DNA of 64,000 nucleotides from Ulvibacterium marinum (lineage in GTDB: Bacteria; Bacteroidota; Bacteroidia; Flavobacteriales; Flavobacteriaceae). Made by a program: the position numbers and the translations under genes. Below the pieces are notes generated by a model. The model saw nothing but the letters and a program-made list of their open reading frames with translations. It made no database searches and was not told the DNA's origin. Of this stretch, positions 38,465 to 47,850 are shown piece by piece. The DNA lies in contig NZ_RBCJ01000003.1 in NCBI RefSeq assembly GCF_003626755.1, positions 501,859-565,858 on the forward strand, given 5' to 3'. Position 1 is the first letter of the stretch. Each line of letters starts with the position of its first letter.

Positions 38465-39607
38465 TTAGCTACCGCGAAGTTTTCGGACTTCTTCCTCTAT
38501 TTTTTGATACCAGATCTTGTCCATAATTTCCTTGGCATTTCTTCTGTACATCCTGGCCTTCTCCGGTCGGTCCAGTTTTTCATAAACCTTCGCAAGCCCT
38601 TTATATGCTGGTACGTGCATATCATTAATGCTTAAACAGGCCTTAAACTGACCAATGGCTTCTTCATGGAAACCATCCTCCATCAACTGCAGGCCGGTAC
38701 TGTGAAGTTTTTCGATGTCCTTGATATGCGTTTCCAGTTGTAGGGAGATGACATCCTCGGATTTTAGGGTGAGGAAGGAACAGGGCACTTCCCTTACCAC
38801 CTTTTCGGTAACGCTGCCCATGATCATTCGGTTAAGCCCCGTCCTTCCTGCAGTACCCATGATGAGCAGATCGATCATTTTTTTGGAAATGGCACTCAAT
38901 ATCTCCTTGGCGGGATTACCTTTAGGGGTTTCTTTTGTCCAATTAAGATTTGTTAGGTCGAACCCGTTTAAAAAGGAATCGAATTCCTCCTGATGTAGGG
39001 TATATCTAAGCTCATTTTCCTGTTCCTTGTCCTTTTCCGATGTAAACCAGATGGAGCCTTGCAATTCGCATACCGCGAGAATGGTGAGTTCCGACTTGAA
39101 CCTACGGGCCATGGTAATGGCGTTTTTAAGAGCCCTTTTGGAAGATTCGGAAAAATCAACGGGACAAAGTATATGACGTACATTGAGCAGGATTCCTTCC
39201 TTGATGACGAAAACGGGTTTTTCGCTTTTTTGGATAATACGCTCCGTAGTGGTACCCAATTGAAAGGTATCCCCCTTTTTGCTTTCACCGGAACCCGTAA
39301 GAATTACATTGGCGTTTATATCCACCGCGGCCCTTACGATAGCCTCGTGGGGAGAACCAAACGCCAGTAAGGGGTTATCCAAGTCCACCCCCTCATTCTC
39401 AATACGTTGTGCCGTTTCTTCCAATTTTGTCATGGCTGTTTCATTTAGCAAGGCCTTGACCTTCTTATTTATGATATCATCCGGCAGTACATGAATGGGA
39501 ACAATTTTCGATTCGAATATTTTTGCAAGTTCAATTGCGCTATGCACCAAATTTTGGGAGGATTTACTAAAATCCTGCGCCAATAAAATCTTTTCCAAAA
39601 GCTTCAT
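38465..39607 (-). CDS. Tandem universal stress protein with C-terminal TPR
   Basis: 380 residues. Two UspA domains lie at about 1-140 (KILLAQDFSKSSQNLVHSAIELAKIF to EKPVFVIKEG) and 144-275 (HILCPVDFSESSKRALKNAITMARRF to VPCSFLTLKSE). The second has the ATP-binding pattern GTAGRTGLNRMIMGSVTEKVV; the first reads GSGESKKGDTFQLGTTTERII. Residues about 300-370 form a TPR-like pair (EEAIGQFKACLSINDMHVPAYKGLAKVYEKLDRPEKARMYRRNA). It is the first gene of the V-ATPase operon (13 bp to ntpA), so it may sense adenylate charge. That role is inferred. Confidence 0.9.
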   Translation of the reverse strand: MKLLEKILLAQDFSKSSQNLVHSAIELAKIFESKIVPIHVLPDDIINKKVKALLNETAMTKLEETAQRIENEGVDLDNPLLAFGSPHEAIVRAAVDINANVILTGSGESKKGDTFQLGTTTERIIQKSEKPVFVIKEGILLNVRHILCPVDFSESSKRALKNAITMARRFKSELTILAVCELQGSIWFTSEKDKEQENELRYTLHQEEFDSFLNGFDLTNLNWTKETPKGNPAKEILSAISKKMIDLLIMGTAGRTGLNRMIMGSVTEKVVREVPCSFLTLKSEDVISLQLETHIKDIEKLHSTGLQLMEDGFHEEAIGQFKACLSINDMHVPAYKGLAKVYEKLDRPEKARMYRRNAKEIMDKIWYQKIEEEVRKLRGS

Positions 39608-40041
39608 AAAACAACATTTTAATGTGCAGGTTCTCGCTGATTACGGACCAGAATTATGACTTAGAATTGATGGTTGCAAATCCGATTTTGGAACCATCCC
39701 CTGAAATTTGTATAAAGCTAGTATGCAATTCTTCAGGGAAACTTAAGAAATGGGCCGAAGGAAGAGGTTCAAGTAGAAAAAATATGGACAAGATCTAAAG
39801 GGTAGTTTGTACAACGGGCGGGCGGGATTATTGGTATATCCGGCCCCATATAGTTTAGGAGTATTTGAAACAAATATTTATAGGCTGGGTCCCTTTCTAA
39901 AGTTTTGCTTTAGATTCTGTTATTAAATTTAAAGATACAAACAAAAATAAGGCTGCGAATAGTGTTTAAGAATGATGTTGTTTTAGAAACTCTAAGATAG
40001 TCTTATCCTAAAATAGTTCAGCAATTAAAATAGCTTGAAAA
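39608..40041. promoter_or_regulatory. Divergent control region between V-ATPase and SDH operons
   Basis: 434 bp without a gene, separating two divergent UspA-led operons. It holds the 15-bp palindrome TATTTGAAACAAATA at 39862-39876, and a weak plus-strand box TAAATTTA at 39924-39931 with TTG only 16 bp upstream. A small inverted repeat (ACATTTTAATGT) lies next to the minus-strand start at about 39614-39625. No strong promoter was found on the minus strand. Confidence 0.5.
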
Positions 40042-40836
40042 ATGAATAAGATTCTTGTCCCCGTCGATTTTTCGAATACCTCATCCAATGCCCTGTCCTA
40101 TGCCACGGAATTGTTTAGGGGATCCGCCACAGAAATTACCGTTTTACATGTATACGGTACAAAGTCTACCGCACTTCTAATGAAGAACATTAATAGTGTG
40201 CTGGAGAAGGATGCCAAGCGCAGAATGGATGAACTGTTGGAAAACGTTCAAAAAAAGCATCCCGATTTAACGCTAAAGACCAAAATCATTAAGAATTATG
40301 CCGTTTCTGCCATAGCATCACTAGGGGATAGTGGTCATTATGATTATATTGTGATGGGTACCAAAGGGGCGAGCGGACTCAAGGAGGTTTTTTTGGGAAG
40401 TGTTGCGGGCGGTGTCATTTCCAAGACCTCGGCCCCCGTAATAGTAGTTCCGGCCGGGTATAGTTTCCGTTCACTTGAGGAAATTGTCTTTGCGGTCAGT
40501 GATGATCCTTTTTCCGATGCTAATCTATTGGAACCTTTGCGAAAGATCGCCACCATGCATCAAAGCAAGGTAAAAGTGCTACATATCGCGGATAAGAAAA
40601 CACCTCAAATTGAAAAGGCCTTGACCGCTATCGAAGACTTGAATCCATCCGTAGACTATGCATTTGGTACAGGTGATACCAATAAGGACTTGAACGATTA
40701 CATGATGAAGGATTTTGCCGGTTTGCTTTGCCTTATCCGAACAAAGAAAGGCTTCATGCATCGACTTCTCAACGAAAGTGTTACCTTAAAGCAGACTTTT
40801 AACAGTCCGGTACCGTTGCTTATCCTACATGATTAG
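40042..40836 (+). CDS. Universal stress protein (two-domain), first gene of the SDH operon
   Basis: 264 residues. The first UspA domain (KILVPVDFSNTSSNALSYATELF) ends with VMGTKGASGLKEVFLGSVAGGVISKTSAPVIVVP, which carries the G-2x-G-9x-G(S/T) ATP-binding pattern. The second (residues about 150-264) is degenerate and lacks that pattern. The SdhC-type gene starts 7 bp after its stop, so the two are cotranscribed. A link between stress or energy sensing and respiration is suggested by this order, not proved. Confidence 0.9.
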   Translation: MNKILVPVDFSNTSSNALSYATELFRGSATEITVLHVYGTKSTALLMKNINSVLEKDAKRRMDELLENVQKKHPDLTLKTKIIKNYAVSAIASLGDSGHYDYIVMGTKGASGLKEVFLGSVAGGVISKTSAPVIVVPAGYSFRSLEEIVFAVSDDPFSDANLLEPLRKIATMHQSKVKVLHIADKKTPQIEKALTAIEDLNPSVDYAFGTGDTNKDLNDYMMKDFAGLLCLIRTKKGFMHRLLNESVTLKQTFNSPVPLLILHD

Positions 40837-40843
40837 ATCTTAG

Positions 40844-41497
40844 ATGTTCCTTAGAAAAACCATAATTGCCCTTACGGGCCTGTTCTTATGTATCTTTTTG
40901 ATTGTACACCTCTCCGCAAACAGCATTTTGGTGCTTCCCGAAGAAATGGCAAGAGGCCTGTACAACTCGTATTCGACCACCTTAAGGGAAAGCCCGCTGA
41001 TTAAGATTGTGGCCTACGTACTATACTTGTCTATTGTGCTGCATGTTATCTATGCCCTATTGATTGTTTTGAACAACCGAAAGGCAAAATCAAAGCGCTA
41101 CTTGCTAAACCGTAATAGGGAGAATAGCAGTTGGACCTCCCAGAACATGGGACTTTTGGGCATCATGATACTGTTGTTCATCGTGGTACATCTCGCCAAC
41201 TTTTGGGCCCGTATCAAGCTGGGCCTAGGTGAAAACGTAGCTCTGGATGCCAATGGCCACGTAGATGTTTATGAGGTAACCTACAGTCTTTTTCGAAATA
41301 TCTATTACGTAGTATTCTATACAATTTTGATGATTCCCCTTGGGTTACATCTCAACCACGGATTGAAAAGTGCTTTTAAGACCTTGGGTTTTTACCATAA
41401 AAAGGGACTTCGAGTATTGGCGAAGATTTCATTGGTCTATGCTGCCGTCATGGCCGTGGGGTTTGGTTTGATTCCCTTCATTGTATTCTTAAAATAA
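40844..41497 (+). CDS. sdhC: Succinate dehydrogenase/fumarate reductase cytochrome b subunit
   Basis: 217 residues with five membrane helices, the fused two-haem type of Bacteroidota, Wolinella and Bacillus (class B). His in [22 protein letters not shown] and LHLNHG are placed to bind two haems b. It anchors the A and B subunits and exchanges electrons with menaquinone. It lies between the UspA gene and sdhA, 8 bp from the latter. Confidence 0.94.
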   Translation: MFLRKTIIALTGLFLCIFLIVHLSANSILVLPEEMARGLYNSYSTTLRESPLIKIVAYVLYLSIVLHVIYALLIVLNNRKAKSKRYLLNRNRENSSWTSQNMGLLGIMILLFIVVHLANFWARIKLGLGENVALDANGHVDVYEVTYSLFRNIYYVVFYTILMIPLGLHLNHGLKSAFKTLGFYHKKGLRVLAKISLVYAAVMAVGFGLIPFIVFLK

Positions 41498-41505
41498 ATT
41501 TTCAG

Positions 41506-43413
41506 ATGCTGAATTCAAAAATTCCTGAAGGACCCTTGGAGAACAAATGGAGCAGCTATCAGACCAAATCCCAGCTGATTAATCCGGCCAACAAGAAAAA
41601 ACTGAATGTCATCGTGGTCGGTTCCGGGTTGGCAGGAGCCGGTGCCGCGGCCACTTTAGCGGAATTGGGCTATGACGTTACATGTTTTTGCTATCAGGAT
41701 TCGGCACGTAGGGCCCATTCCGTGGCGGCTCAAGGCGGTATTAATGCCGCAAAAAACTATCAGCACGATGGTGATAGTGTTTGGCGAATGTTCCATGATA
41801 CATTAAAGGGAGGCGATTTTAGGTCACGGGAGGCCAATGTATACCGCTTGGCGGAATTGTCGGCCCCGCTTATTGACCATTATGTACAACAAGGGGTACC
41901 TTTTGCCCGTGAATATGGCGGGGTACTTGCCAATCGCAGTTTTGGTGGTGTTCAGGTGCAGCGTACCTTTTATGCCCGTGGACAAACGGGGCAGCAATTG
42001 CTTTTGGCCGCCTATTCACAATTGTATAAAATGAAACGTGCTCAAAAAGTGGCTATGTTTCCCCGCCATGAGATGTTGGATTTGGTGGTAATCGATGGAA
42101 AGGCAAAGGGCATCATAGCAAGGGATTTGATCACTGGTCAATTGAAACGCTTTGCCGCAGATTCAGTTGTGTTGGCTACAGGGGGCTACTCCAGGGTCTT
42201 TCGGCTCTCTACCTTGGCTATTGGCTGCAATGGCTCGGCGATATGGAAAGCCCATAAGCGAGGGGCTTATTTTGCCGCACCCAGTTTTACGCAGGTGCAC
42301 CCTACTGCGTTGCCCCAGACCAGCGAGGCACAGTCCAAGCTTACCCTAATGTCCGAATCCCTACGAAATGATGGGCGTATTTGGGTTCCCAAAAAGAAAG
42401 ATGATGACCGAAGAGCCAATGCCATTCCTGAAGAAGAAAGGGACTATTACCTGGAACGGCGGTATCCGAGCTTTGGAAACCTTGCGCCGAGGGACATTGC
42501 CTCAAGGGCAGCAAAGGAGCGTATCGATGCCGGTTATGGTGTAGGGCCTTTCAAAAATGCGGTTTATCTGGATTTTAAACATGCGGTTGAACGTTTCGGG
42601 ATTCAAACTATCCAGGATAGGTATGGTAATCTTTTTAAAATGTACAAGAAGATTACCGGAGTGGATGCCTATCAAGAACCTATGCAGATTTCACCTGCGG
42701 CCCACTTCTCCATGGGCGGACTATGGGTGGATTATGAATTGATGACCACCATCCCCGGGCTCTATGCCATTGGCGAATGTAACTTTTCAGATCATGGAGC
42801 CAACCGTCTGGGGGCCAATTCGTTATTACAGGCCAGTATTGACGGATATTTTGTACTGCCGAACACCATCAACAATTATTTGGCCGATGAGTTGAAGGAA
42901 GACCATCCTACTACAGATCATCCAGAATTTGACAAGGCACAGAAAGAAGTAGAACAACAAATCACAAAGCTTTTGACTGTAAGAGGCGACAAAACCGTGG
43001 ATCACTTCCATAGAGAATTGGGCAAGGTTATGTGGCAGGAATGTGCCATGAGCAGAAATAAGGAGGGGCTTGGGAATGCTATCTCAAAGATCAAGGAAAT
43101 TAGAGATGCCTTTTGGAACGAAGTCAATGTTACCGGGGGACAACAGGAAATGAATACTGAGTTGGAAAAAGCATTGCGTTTGGCCGATTTTTTGGAGTTG
43201 GGGCTCCTTATGTGCACCGATGCCTTTCAGCGGGAAGAGTCCTGCGGTGCCCATTTCAGGGAAGAATATCAGACCGATGAAGGTGAGGCTATGCGTAACG
43301 ATAAGACGCATGCGTATGTATCGGCCTGGGCCTATGACAACGGAAATTTTCAGTTGCATAAGGAACCCTTGGTATTTGAAAACGTGCAACCGACCGTGCG
43401 AAGCTATAAATAA
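41506..43413 (+). CDS. sdhA: Succinate dehydrogenase/fumarate reductase flavoprotein subunit
   Basis: 635 residues. The FAD-binding [10 protein letters not shown] is at residues 39-48, the covalent-FAD His71 lies in [15 protein letters not shown], and substrate-site motifs include [20 protein letters not shown] and [26 protein letters not shown]. It oxidises succinate, or in reverse reduces fumarate. Operon order C-A-B is as in class B complexes. Direction of use cannot be told from sequence. Confidence 0.96.
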   Translation: MLNSKIPEGPLENKWSSYQTKSQLINPANKKKLNVIVVGSGLAGAGAAATLAELGYDVTCFCYQDSARRAHSVAAQGGINAAKNYQHDGDSVWRMFHDTLKGGDFRSREANVYRLAELSAPLIDHYVQQGVPFAREYGGVLANRSFGGVQVQRTFYARGQTGQQLLLAAYSQLYKMKRAQKVAMFPRHEMLDLVVIDGKAKGIIARDLITGQLKRFAADSVVLATGGYSRVFRLSTLAIGCNGSAIWKAHKRGAYFAAPSFTQVHPTALPQTSEAQSKLTLMSESLRNDGRIWVPKKKDDDRRANAIPEEERDYYLERRYPSFGNLAPRDIASRAAKERIDAGYGVGPFKNAVYLDFKHAVERFGIQTIQDRYGNLFKMYKKITGVDAYQEPMQISPAAHFSMGGLWVDYELMTTIPGLYAIGECNFSDHGANRLGANSLLQASIDGYFVLPNTINNYLADELKEDHPTTDHPEFDKAQKEVEQQITKLLTVRGDKTVDHFHRELGKVMWQECAMSRNKEGLGNAISKIKEIRDAFWNEVNVTGGQQEMNTELEKALRLADFLELGLLMCTDAFQREESCGAHFREEYQTDEGEAMRNDKTHAYVSAWAYDNGNFQLHKEPLVFENVQPTVRSYK

Positions 43414-43460
43414 AGCATTGAAGAACATCAGAAAACTAAGCACTACAACGGAATACTACG

Positions 43461-44207
43461 ATGAAGATAGTTTTTAAAATCTGGAGGCAGGTAAATTCTA
43501 AGAGCCAAGGGGGTTTTGAGACGTATGAGGTAGACGGATTAACGGAGGATATGTCTTTTTTGGAAGCTTTGGATTATCTCAACGAACGTTTGGTACAGCG
43601 CAATGAGAAGGTCATTGCCTACGAGTATGATTGTCGTGAAGGTATCTGCGGACAATGCGGGGTGTTCATCAACGGAAGGGCCCATGGTCCGCATGATAAT
43701 ATCACCACTTGCCAGCTACATATGCGAAGTTTTAAGGATGGGGAGACCGTAGTCGTGGAACCTTGGAGGGCAGCGGCATTTCCGGTTATAAAAGACCTGG
43801 TGGTCGACCGTTCCGCTTTTGACAGAATTATTGAGCAGGGAGGATATATTAGCGCGAGAACGGGAACCGCTGCAGAGGCAAATGCTATCCTTGTGGGGAA
43901 AGAAGTAGTGGATAGAGCTATGGACGCGGCGGCCTGTATTGGTTGTGGGGCTTGCGTCGCTACCTGTAAAAATGCCTCGGCCGCACTCTTTACAGCGGCA
44001 AAAATCAATCATTTGAACAGCTTGCCACAGGGGAAGCCAGAAGCTTCCAATCGGGTTTTGGAAATGACCCGTCAGATGGAACTCGAGGGTTTTGGGAGCT
44101 GTACCTTTACCGGTGCTTGTGAGGTGGAATGTCCAGAGGAGATTCCCATGATCAATATTGCCGAGATGAACGCAAGAAGGGTGAAGGCGAAATGGTTGGG
44201 TAAATGA
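43461..44207 (+). CDS. sdhB: Succinate dehydrogenase/fumarate reductase iron-sulfur subunit
   Basis: 248 residues. The [2Fe-2S] ligands are Cys58, Cys63, Cys66 and Cys84 (CREGICGQCGVFINGRAH). The C-terminal domain has CIGCGACVATCK (Cys159, 162, 165, 169) and CTFTGACEVECPEEIPM for the [4Fe-4S] and [3Fe-4S] clusters. It passes electrons from FAD to the quinone site. It starts 47 bp after sdhA and ends the operon. Confidence 0.96.
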   Translation: MKIVFKIWRQVNSKSQGGFETYEVDGLTEDMSFLEALDYLNERLVQRNEKVIAYEYDCREGICGQCGVFINGRAHGPHDNITTCQLHMRSFKDGETVVVEPWRAAAFPVIKDLVVDRSAFDRIIEQGGYISARTGTAAEANAILVGKEVVDRAMDAAACIGCGACVATCKNASAALFTAAKINHLNSLPQGKPEASNRVLEMTRQMELEGFGSCTFTGACEVECPEEIPMINIAEMNARRVKAKWLGK

Positions 44208-44263
44208 AAACCTAGAGATACACTGCTTCTTGATGCTTTTTTAATTATGTTGGTTTGGTACTA

Positions 44264-44355
44264 AAACATAGGGTTTTTTGAGGTGTTATTGATTCCACCG
44301 AAGTTGAGGTGAAGTCGAAAATTCCATTTTCAAACCTACAAGCCACCCTATGTTT
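44264..44355. repeat. 92-bp element bounded by an 11-bp inverted repeat
   Basis: AAACATAGGGT at 44264-44274 is exactly reverse-complemented at 44345-44355, with 70 bp between. The element fills most of the intergenic space between two convergent genes. It could be a small non-autonomous transposable element or a long bidirectional terminator hairpin. Duplicated target bases were not evident. Confidence 0.5.
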
Positions 44356-44366
44356 CAGTTTTACTC

Positions 44367-45239
44367 TTAACGGGGATGTTTCACTAATTTATGCGTAGGT
44401 TCCCATATAAGCCGGACAAAGGAACTAAACCTTTCGTTTTCCCTACTTACGGGTACTCCGGCCACTATTCCAATCAAAAGATTATCGGCTATACCAACTC
44501 GCATTTGTGGGCGAATGGTCATATCAAAGTCCTTCTTGTCCATAATTTTATTGAATTCAACGCCAATAAAGTTCCTTGTACCGCTTATCATATAATGAAA
44601 ATTGGTATTGATGTGATAATCTGCTTTAAAGTCACTGGTTTTGAAATTCTGTTCTATCATGGGGCCTGTATAGATCAATGAGTGAAAATTGTTTCCCCAA
44701 CGTTTGGCAACGACCAAGAACGGGTTATACACATTCCCTTTTATAAGAGGCTTCCCAAAGTTTTCAAAATCGGATAACTCAAATTCATTGATGTAGCCAA
44801 TAGCCATGGACGTTGCCATGGATTCGTTTACAAAGAAAGACCATTGGGCCGCCAGTTTTATACTGTTCAATTGATTTGAAGGAACGGAATCCTTGGCTAC
44901 ACCGTTCAAGGGCGAATAAAAAGTGAATGGCAATTCCACTTCCAAACCTAAGCGATCCATTGGTGCCCATTCATACTCAATTAAGGCCTCATAAGAATCA
45001 AACCTTAAGTTATCCGTTAACCCAAAACCCAAGTTCCATTCCCTTTCACCTTTTCTGGCTCCAAGATCTCTTATAAGGTCTATGTACAATGGTTCTGCAT
45101 GTAATACCTTGCCAGGTTCCTTGTAATCTTCTACTTCTTGAATATAAAGGCTGTCCTTTTTTACTTCTTCAGTTTGTGCCAAAGTATATATTGATGATGC
45201 CAATAGGAAAATTGGCACCACTATGTTTTTAATATTCAT
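44367..45239 (-). CDS. Conserved Bacteroidota outer-membrane-type protein, function unknown
   Basis: 290 residues from the ATG at 45239, chosen for the signal peptide MNIKNIVVPIFLLASSIYTLAQ; the frame opens 12 codons earlier. The block HAEPLYIDLIRDLGARKGE after the signal is a strong conserved signature. The rest alternates strands (WNLGFGLTDNLRFDSYEALIEYEWAP, FVRLIWEP) as in a beta-barrel. No enzymatic motif is visible. The small gene 82 bp upstream on the same strand probably belongs to the same transcript. I did not assign a function. Confidence 0.7.
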   Translation of the reverse strand: MNIKNIVVPIFLLASSIYTLAQTEEVKKDSLYIQEVEDYKEPGKVLHAEPLYIDLIRDLGARKGEREWNLGFGLTDNLRFDSYEALIEYEWAPMDRLGLEVELPFTFYSPLNGVAKDSVPSNQLNSIKLAAQWSFFVNESMATSMAIGYINEFELSDFENFGKPLIKGNVYNPFLVVAKRWGNNFHSLIYTGPMIEQNFKTSDFKADYHINTNFHYMISGTRNFIGVEFNKIMDKKDFDMTIRPQMRVGIADNLLIGIVAGVPVSRENERFSSFVRLIWEPTHKLVKHPR

Positions 45240-45321
45240 ATTGATTTGTTTTTTGTGAATAAGAAGTTTATCCAATCTTTAGTTATTAAAAATTGGATGA
45301 TTGTGAATACCTAAAAACAAA

Positions 45322-45702
45322 TCAAATTTTGGGTGGGGGAGTGTGAAGTTGGCAATATCCGTTTGTTAAAAAAGCCCTATGATCGGGGTATGCCCGACTT
45401 ATTGTTTCAAAAGGATTTTTTGAACCGGTTTGTTCGACCGAGAGCAGAACGATCAAATCGATTTTATTCTTTTTGTCATGGTCTTCGCTATCAGGATCAT
45501 CGTATTCGGCGAAGGCATCCTCGAATCCCAATATTTTTTCTACAATAATTTCGATTAGACTCTCTTGGTCGTTAATGGTAAGATCTTCCGCAATGTGCTC
45601 TGGATTGGCATCCGCAGTGTCTACACTGATATTGAGGAGATACAGACCCATAAATCCCCAAAGAATTCGAATGAACCCACTATTTCTAATACGCCGAAAC
45701 AC
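45322..45702 (-). CDS. Small conserved protein of unknown function, partner of the barrel gene
   Basis: 126 residues. The N-terminus FRRIRNSGFIRILWGFMGLYLLNISVDTADANP contains one hydrophobic segment that may be a signal or anchor. An acidic stretch (FAEYDDPDSEDHDKKNKID) follows, and the C-terminus is short with HTPPPKI. A single TAAATTTA box is near its start on the minus strand. It lies ahead of the barrel gene as if in one operon. No known domain recognised. Confidence 0.65.
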   Translation of the reverse strand: MFRRIRNSGFIRILWGFMGLYLLNISVDTADANPEHIAEDLTINDQESLIEIIVEKILGFEDAFAEYDDPDSEDHDKKNKIDLIVLLSVEQTGSKNPFETISRAYPDHRAFLTNGYCQLHTPPPKI

Positions 45703-45827
45703 AACGTAAATTTAGGGTTCTTTTCTCATATAATTATTAACGGATTGGTATATCCGCAAACTTTGCCCCCTGGTTTCCCATCTTTTGCAAATACAGGGAA
45801 AAGTACTTTATATAAAAGTGGACATAA

Positions 45828-46113
45828 TTAATCGACAACCGAATCTATCCATTCGTTCGCTTTTGAAACCCTTGCCAGAGCCATCACGGAACCGTATTTG
45901 ATTCTACGGTTCAATGCCCCGGAAACTATACCAACCAAAATGTGTTTGCCATGGTGGTACATAAACACTCCGCCACCGCTATCCCCTTTGGAACCTCCAA
46001 TTTCTAATTCCAAAGGAATCGGTGAACCAAAATGGTTGAGTTCCCGATTTTCCGGATAATCAAAATCGCACACCGTAACGCTGTTGGTAAATTCCCTGTT
46101 CTCAAAAATGTTC
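45828..46113 (-). pseudogene. Trypsin-like serine protease, C-terminal remnant cut by an IS element
   Basis: The minus-strand frame holds GSKGDSGGGVFMYHHGKHILVGIVSGA, with the GDSGG nucleophile motif of chymotrypsin-fold proteases, and ends ARVSKANEWIDSVVD. The parts carrying the His and Asp of the triad are missing. At 46113 the frame runs into the terminal repeat of the IS1182-type element. On the far side of the element the same frame reaches a stop after about 20 codons and shows no protease sequence, so the 5' part appears lost as well. Confidence 0.75.
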
Positions 46114-47781
46114 GTGGCTGTTGCACAACTCTGATATTCATCAATTCTTGCTTTCATAAGCGTCGGGAAATCGGTAACTTATGGTATGCAAGGCAGAAAA
46201 AGCTACACCGAAAAACTGTTCCTCAGCTTCAGGCTGTCGGACCGTGTTCCCGAGGACAACCTTTACAGAAGGCTCCGCGAGACGCTCGACCTGAGTTTTC
46301 TTTACAGGGACACGAAGGAACTCTATGGCAGTACGGGCAACCCGTCCATTGACCCCGTTGTCTTCTTCAAGCTGTTGATCGCGGGATACCTCGAGAACAT
46401 CACCTCCGACCGAAAACTGGCGGAACACTGTAGCATGCGGATGGACGTGCTCTACTTTCTGGGCTATGACCTGGACGAGGAGCTGCCATGGCACTCGACC
46501 ATCAGTAGGACGAGGCAACTTTATCCGGCATCCCTTTTCGAGAAGTTGTTCAACAAGGTATTCGCCCTGTGCGTCGACAGCGGGATGGTTTCCGGCCACA
46601 CCCAGGCGGTGGATTCGGCCCCGATAAAGGCCAACGCATCCATGGAAAGCGTAGTGCCGAAAATGCCCGCAGCCCCCATGGGGGACCACTTGAAAAAAGT
46701 GTCGGAAGAGAACGGGGGAACACAGCAAAGGCAAGCGAAGACCATGTCCCCCGCACATATCACCGCTCCCGAGCACCATCTCAGGCGCGTGGAAAAGCAC
46801 CACCAAAACCTTCGGGACAGTCCGGTGCAACTGGTCGGCGCCCGCCATAAAAAGGCACGCCTGCTGAGCAACAAGACGCACTACAACCCCCATGACCCGG
46901 ATGCCCGCATATCGGTAAAACCGGGCAAGGCCAGAAAGCTCAACTACCGTTGCAGCATGGCGGTGGATACCGCGGAAGGGGTCATTTCACATATCCAGGC
47001 GGACTTTGCCGACGGCAGGGACAGCCAGTACCTGACCGATATCAGCCTGCGGATCTAGAACCGTTTAAGGAAGAACGAGCTGATAATGACGGATTTCCTC
47101 GCGGACGCAGGTTATTCCAATGGCGCCAACTACGATTTTCTCGAACAAAGGAAGGCTACCGGATGGATACCCGTTTTCGGGAAATACAAACCCAAGATAG
47201 ACGGTTTTCCCTACAACAGGGAAAAGGACGAATACAATTGCCCGATGAACAGGCCAATACCTTTCAAGGGATTCCGTACCAACCGGGACGGTAGCGTACT
47301 GAAATGCTATTGGGCGGCACCGAAAGACTGCAAGGCCTGCCCCATGAAATCCCAATGTGTGCCGAATACAAAATGTAAAAAAATCACCAGAACGATCTAT
47401 GATGAACAATACTTGAGGGCATACGCCCGACAGCACAGTGAAAGGGGCAAACGAATGAAAAAGCTGAGACAAAGTACGGTGGAGCCCGTATTCGGTAGTT
47501 TGACCCAGTTCTACGGCCTGAGAAAAATAGGCGTATTGGGCAAGGCCGGTGCGCACAAGGTCATGCTCATGGCGGCAATCGCCTTCAACCTGAAAAAGTA
47601 CCTCAAGAAAGGGGGAAGGAAGCCCTCCCTTGGCATTATAAGGACCATTATAAATACCTTACAAGGCAACCTGACCATTTTTCTCCTGCAAACCCAACCG
47701 AGACCGGCTCTCACTAAGGTTCCGTAAAAACAGCCGACTAGGGTCGATATCATACGTACAGAGCACTTCTGCAACGGCCAC
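46114..47781 (+). mobile_element. IS1182-family insertion sequence
   Basis: The element of about 1.67 kb is bounded by imperfect terminal inverted repeats: GTGGCTGTTGCACAAC at 46114-46129 and, reverse-complemented, GTGGCCGTTGCAGAAG at the right end (47766-47781). GTTC directly repeated at 46110-46113 and 47782-47785 may be the target duplication. The base composition is visibly richer in G and C than the neighbourhood. It carries one transposase gene with an in-frame stop. Confidence 0.75.
46186..47727 (+). pseudogene. IS1182-type transposase interrupted by an in-frame TAG
   Basis: The frame runs from ATG at 46186 to TAG at 47056-47058, then continues in the same frame to the stop at 47725-47727, which would be 513 residues. 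The N-terminal DUF772-type domain is NPSIDPVVFFKLLIAGYLENITSDRKLAEHCSMR. DDE elements are VDSAPIKANAS, LADAGYSNG after the stop, and STVEPVFGSL with the likely Glu. One C-to-T change (CAG to TAG) would explain the break. A start at 47086 would give only the C-terminal 213 residues. Without readthrough it cannot move alone. Confidence 0.85.
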
Positions 47782-47850
47782 GTTCGTTTTAAAGGAACGT
47801 ATTAAGCAGTAGACACAATTGTAGCAGTACTCATTTAAAATACCTAAAAC

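Noticed and set aside
43084-43443. Minus-strand frames over sdhA and the SDH junction
   Set aside because: Antisense to well-identified genes; no family signature.
46141-46893. 250-codon minus-strand frame inside the IS element
   Set aside because: It is antisense to the transposase in GC-rich DNA, where long shadow frames are expected. No motif is seen.
47786-47850. Search for the 5' half of the protease beyond the IS
   Set aside because: The joined frame meets a TGA after about 20 codons and shows no His or Asp motif, so it cannot be the missing half.
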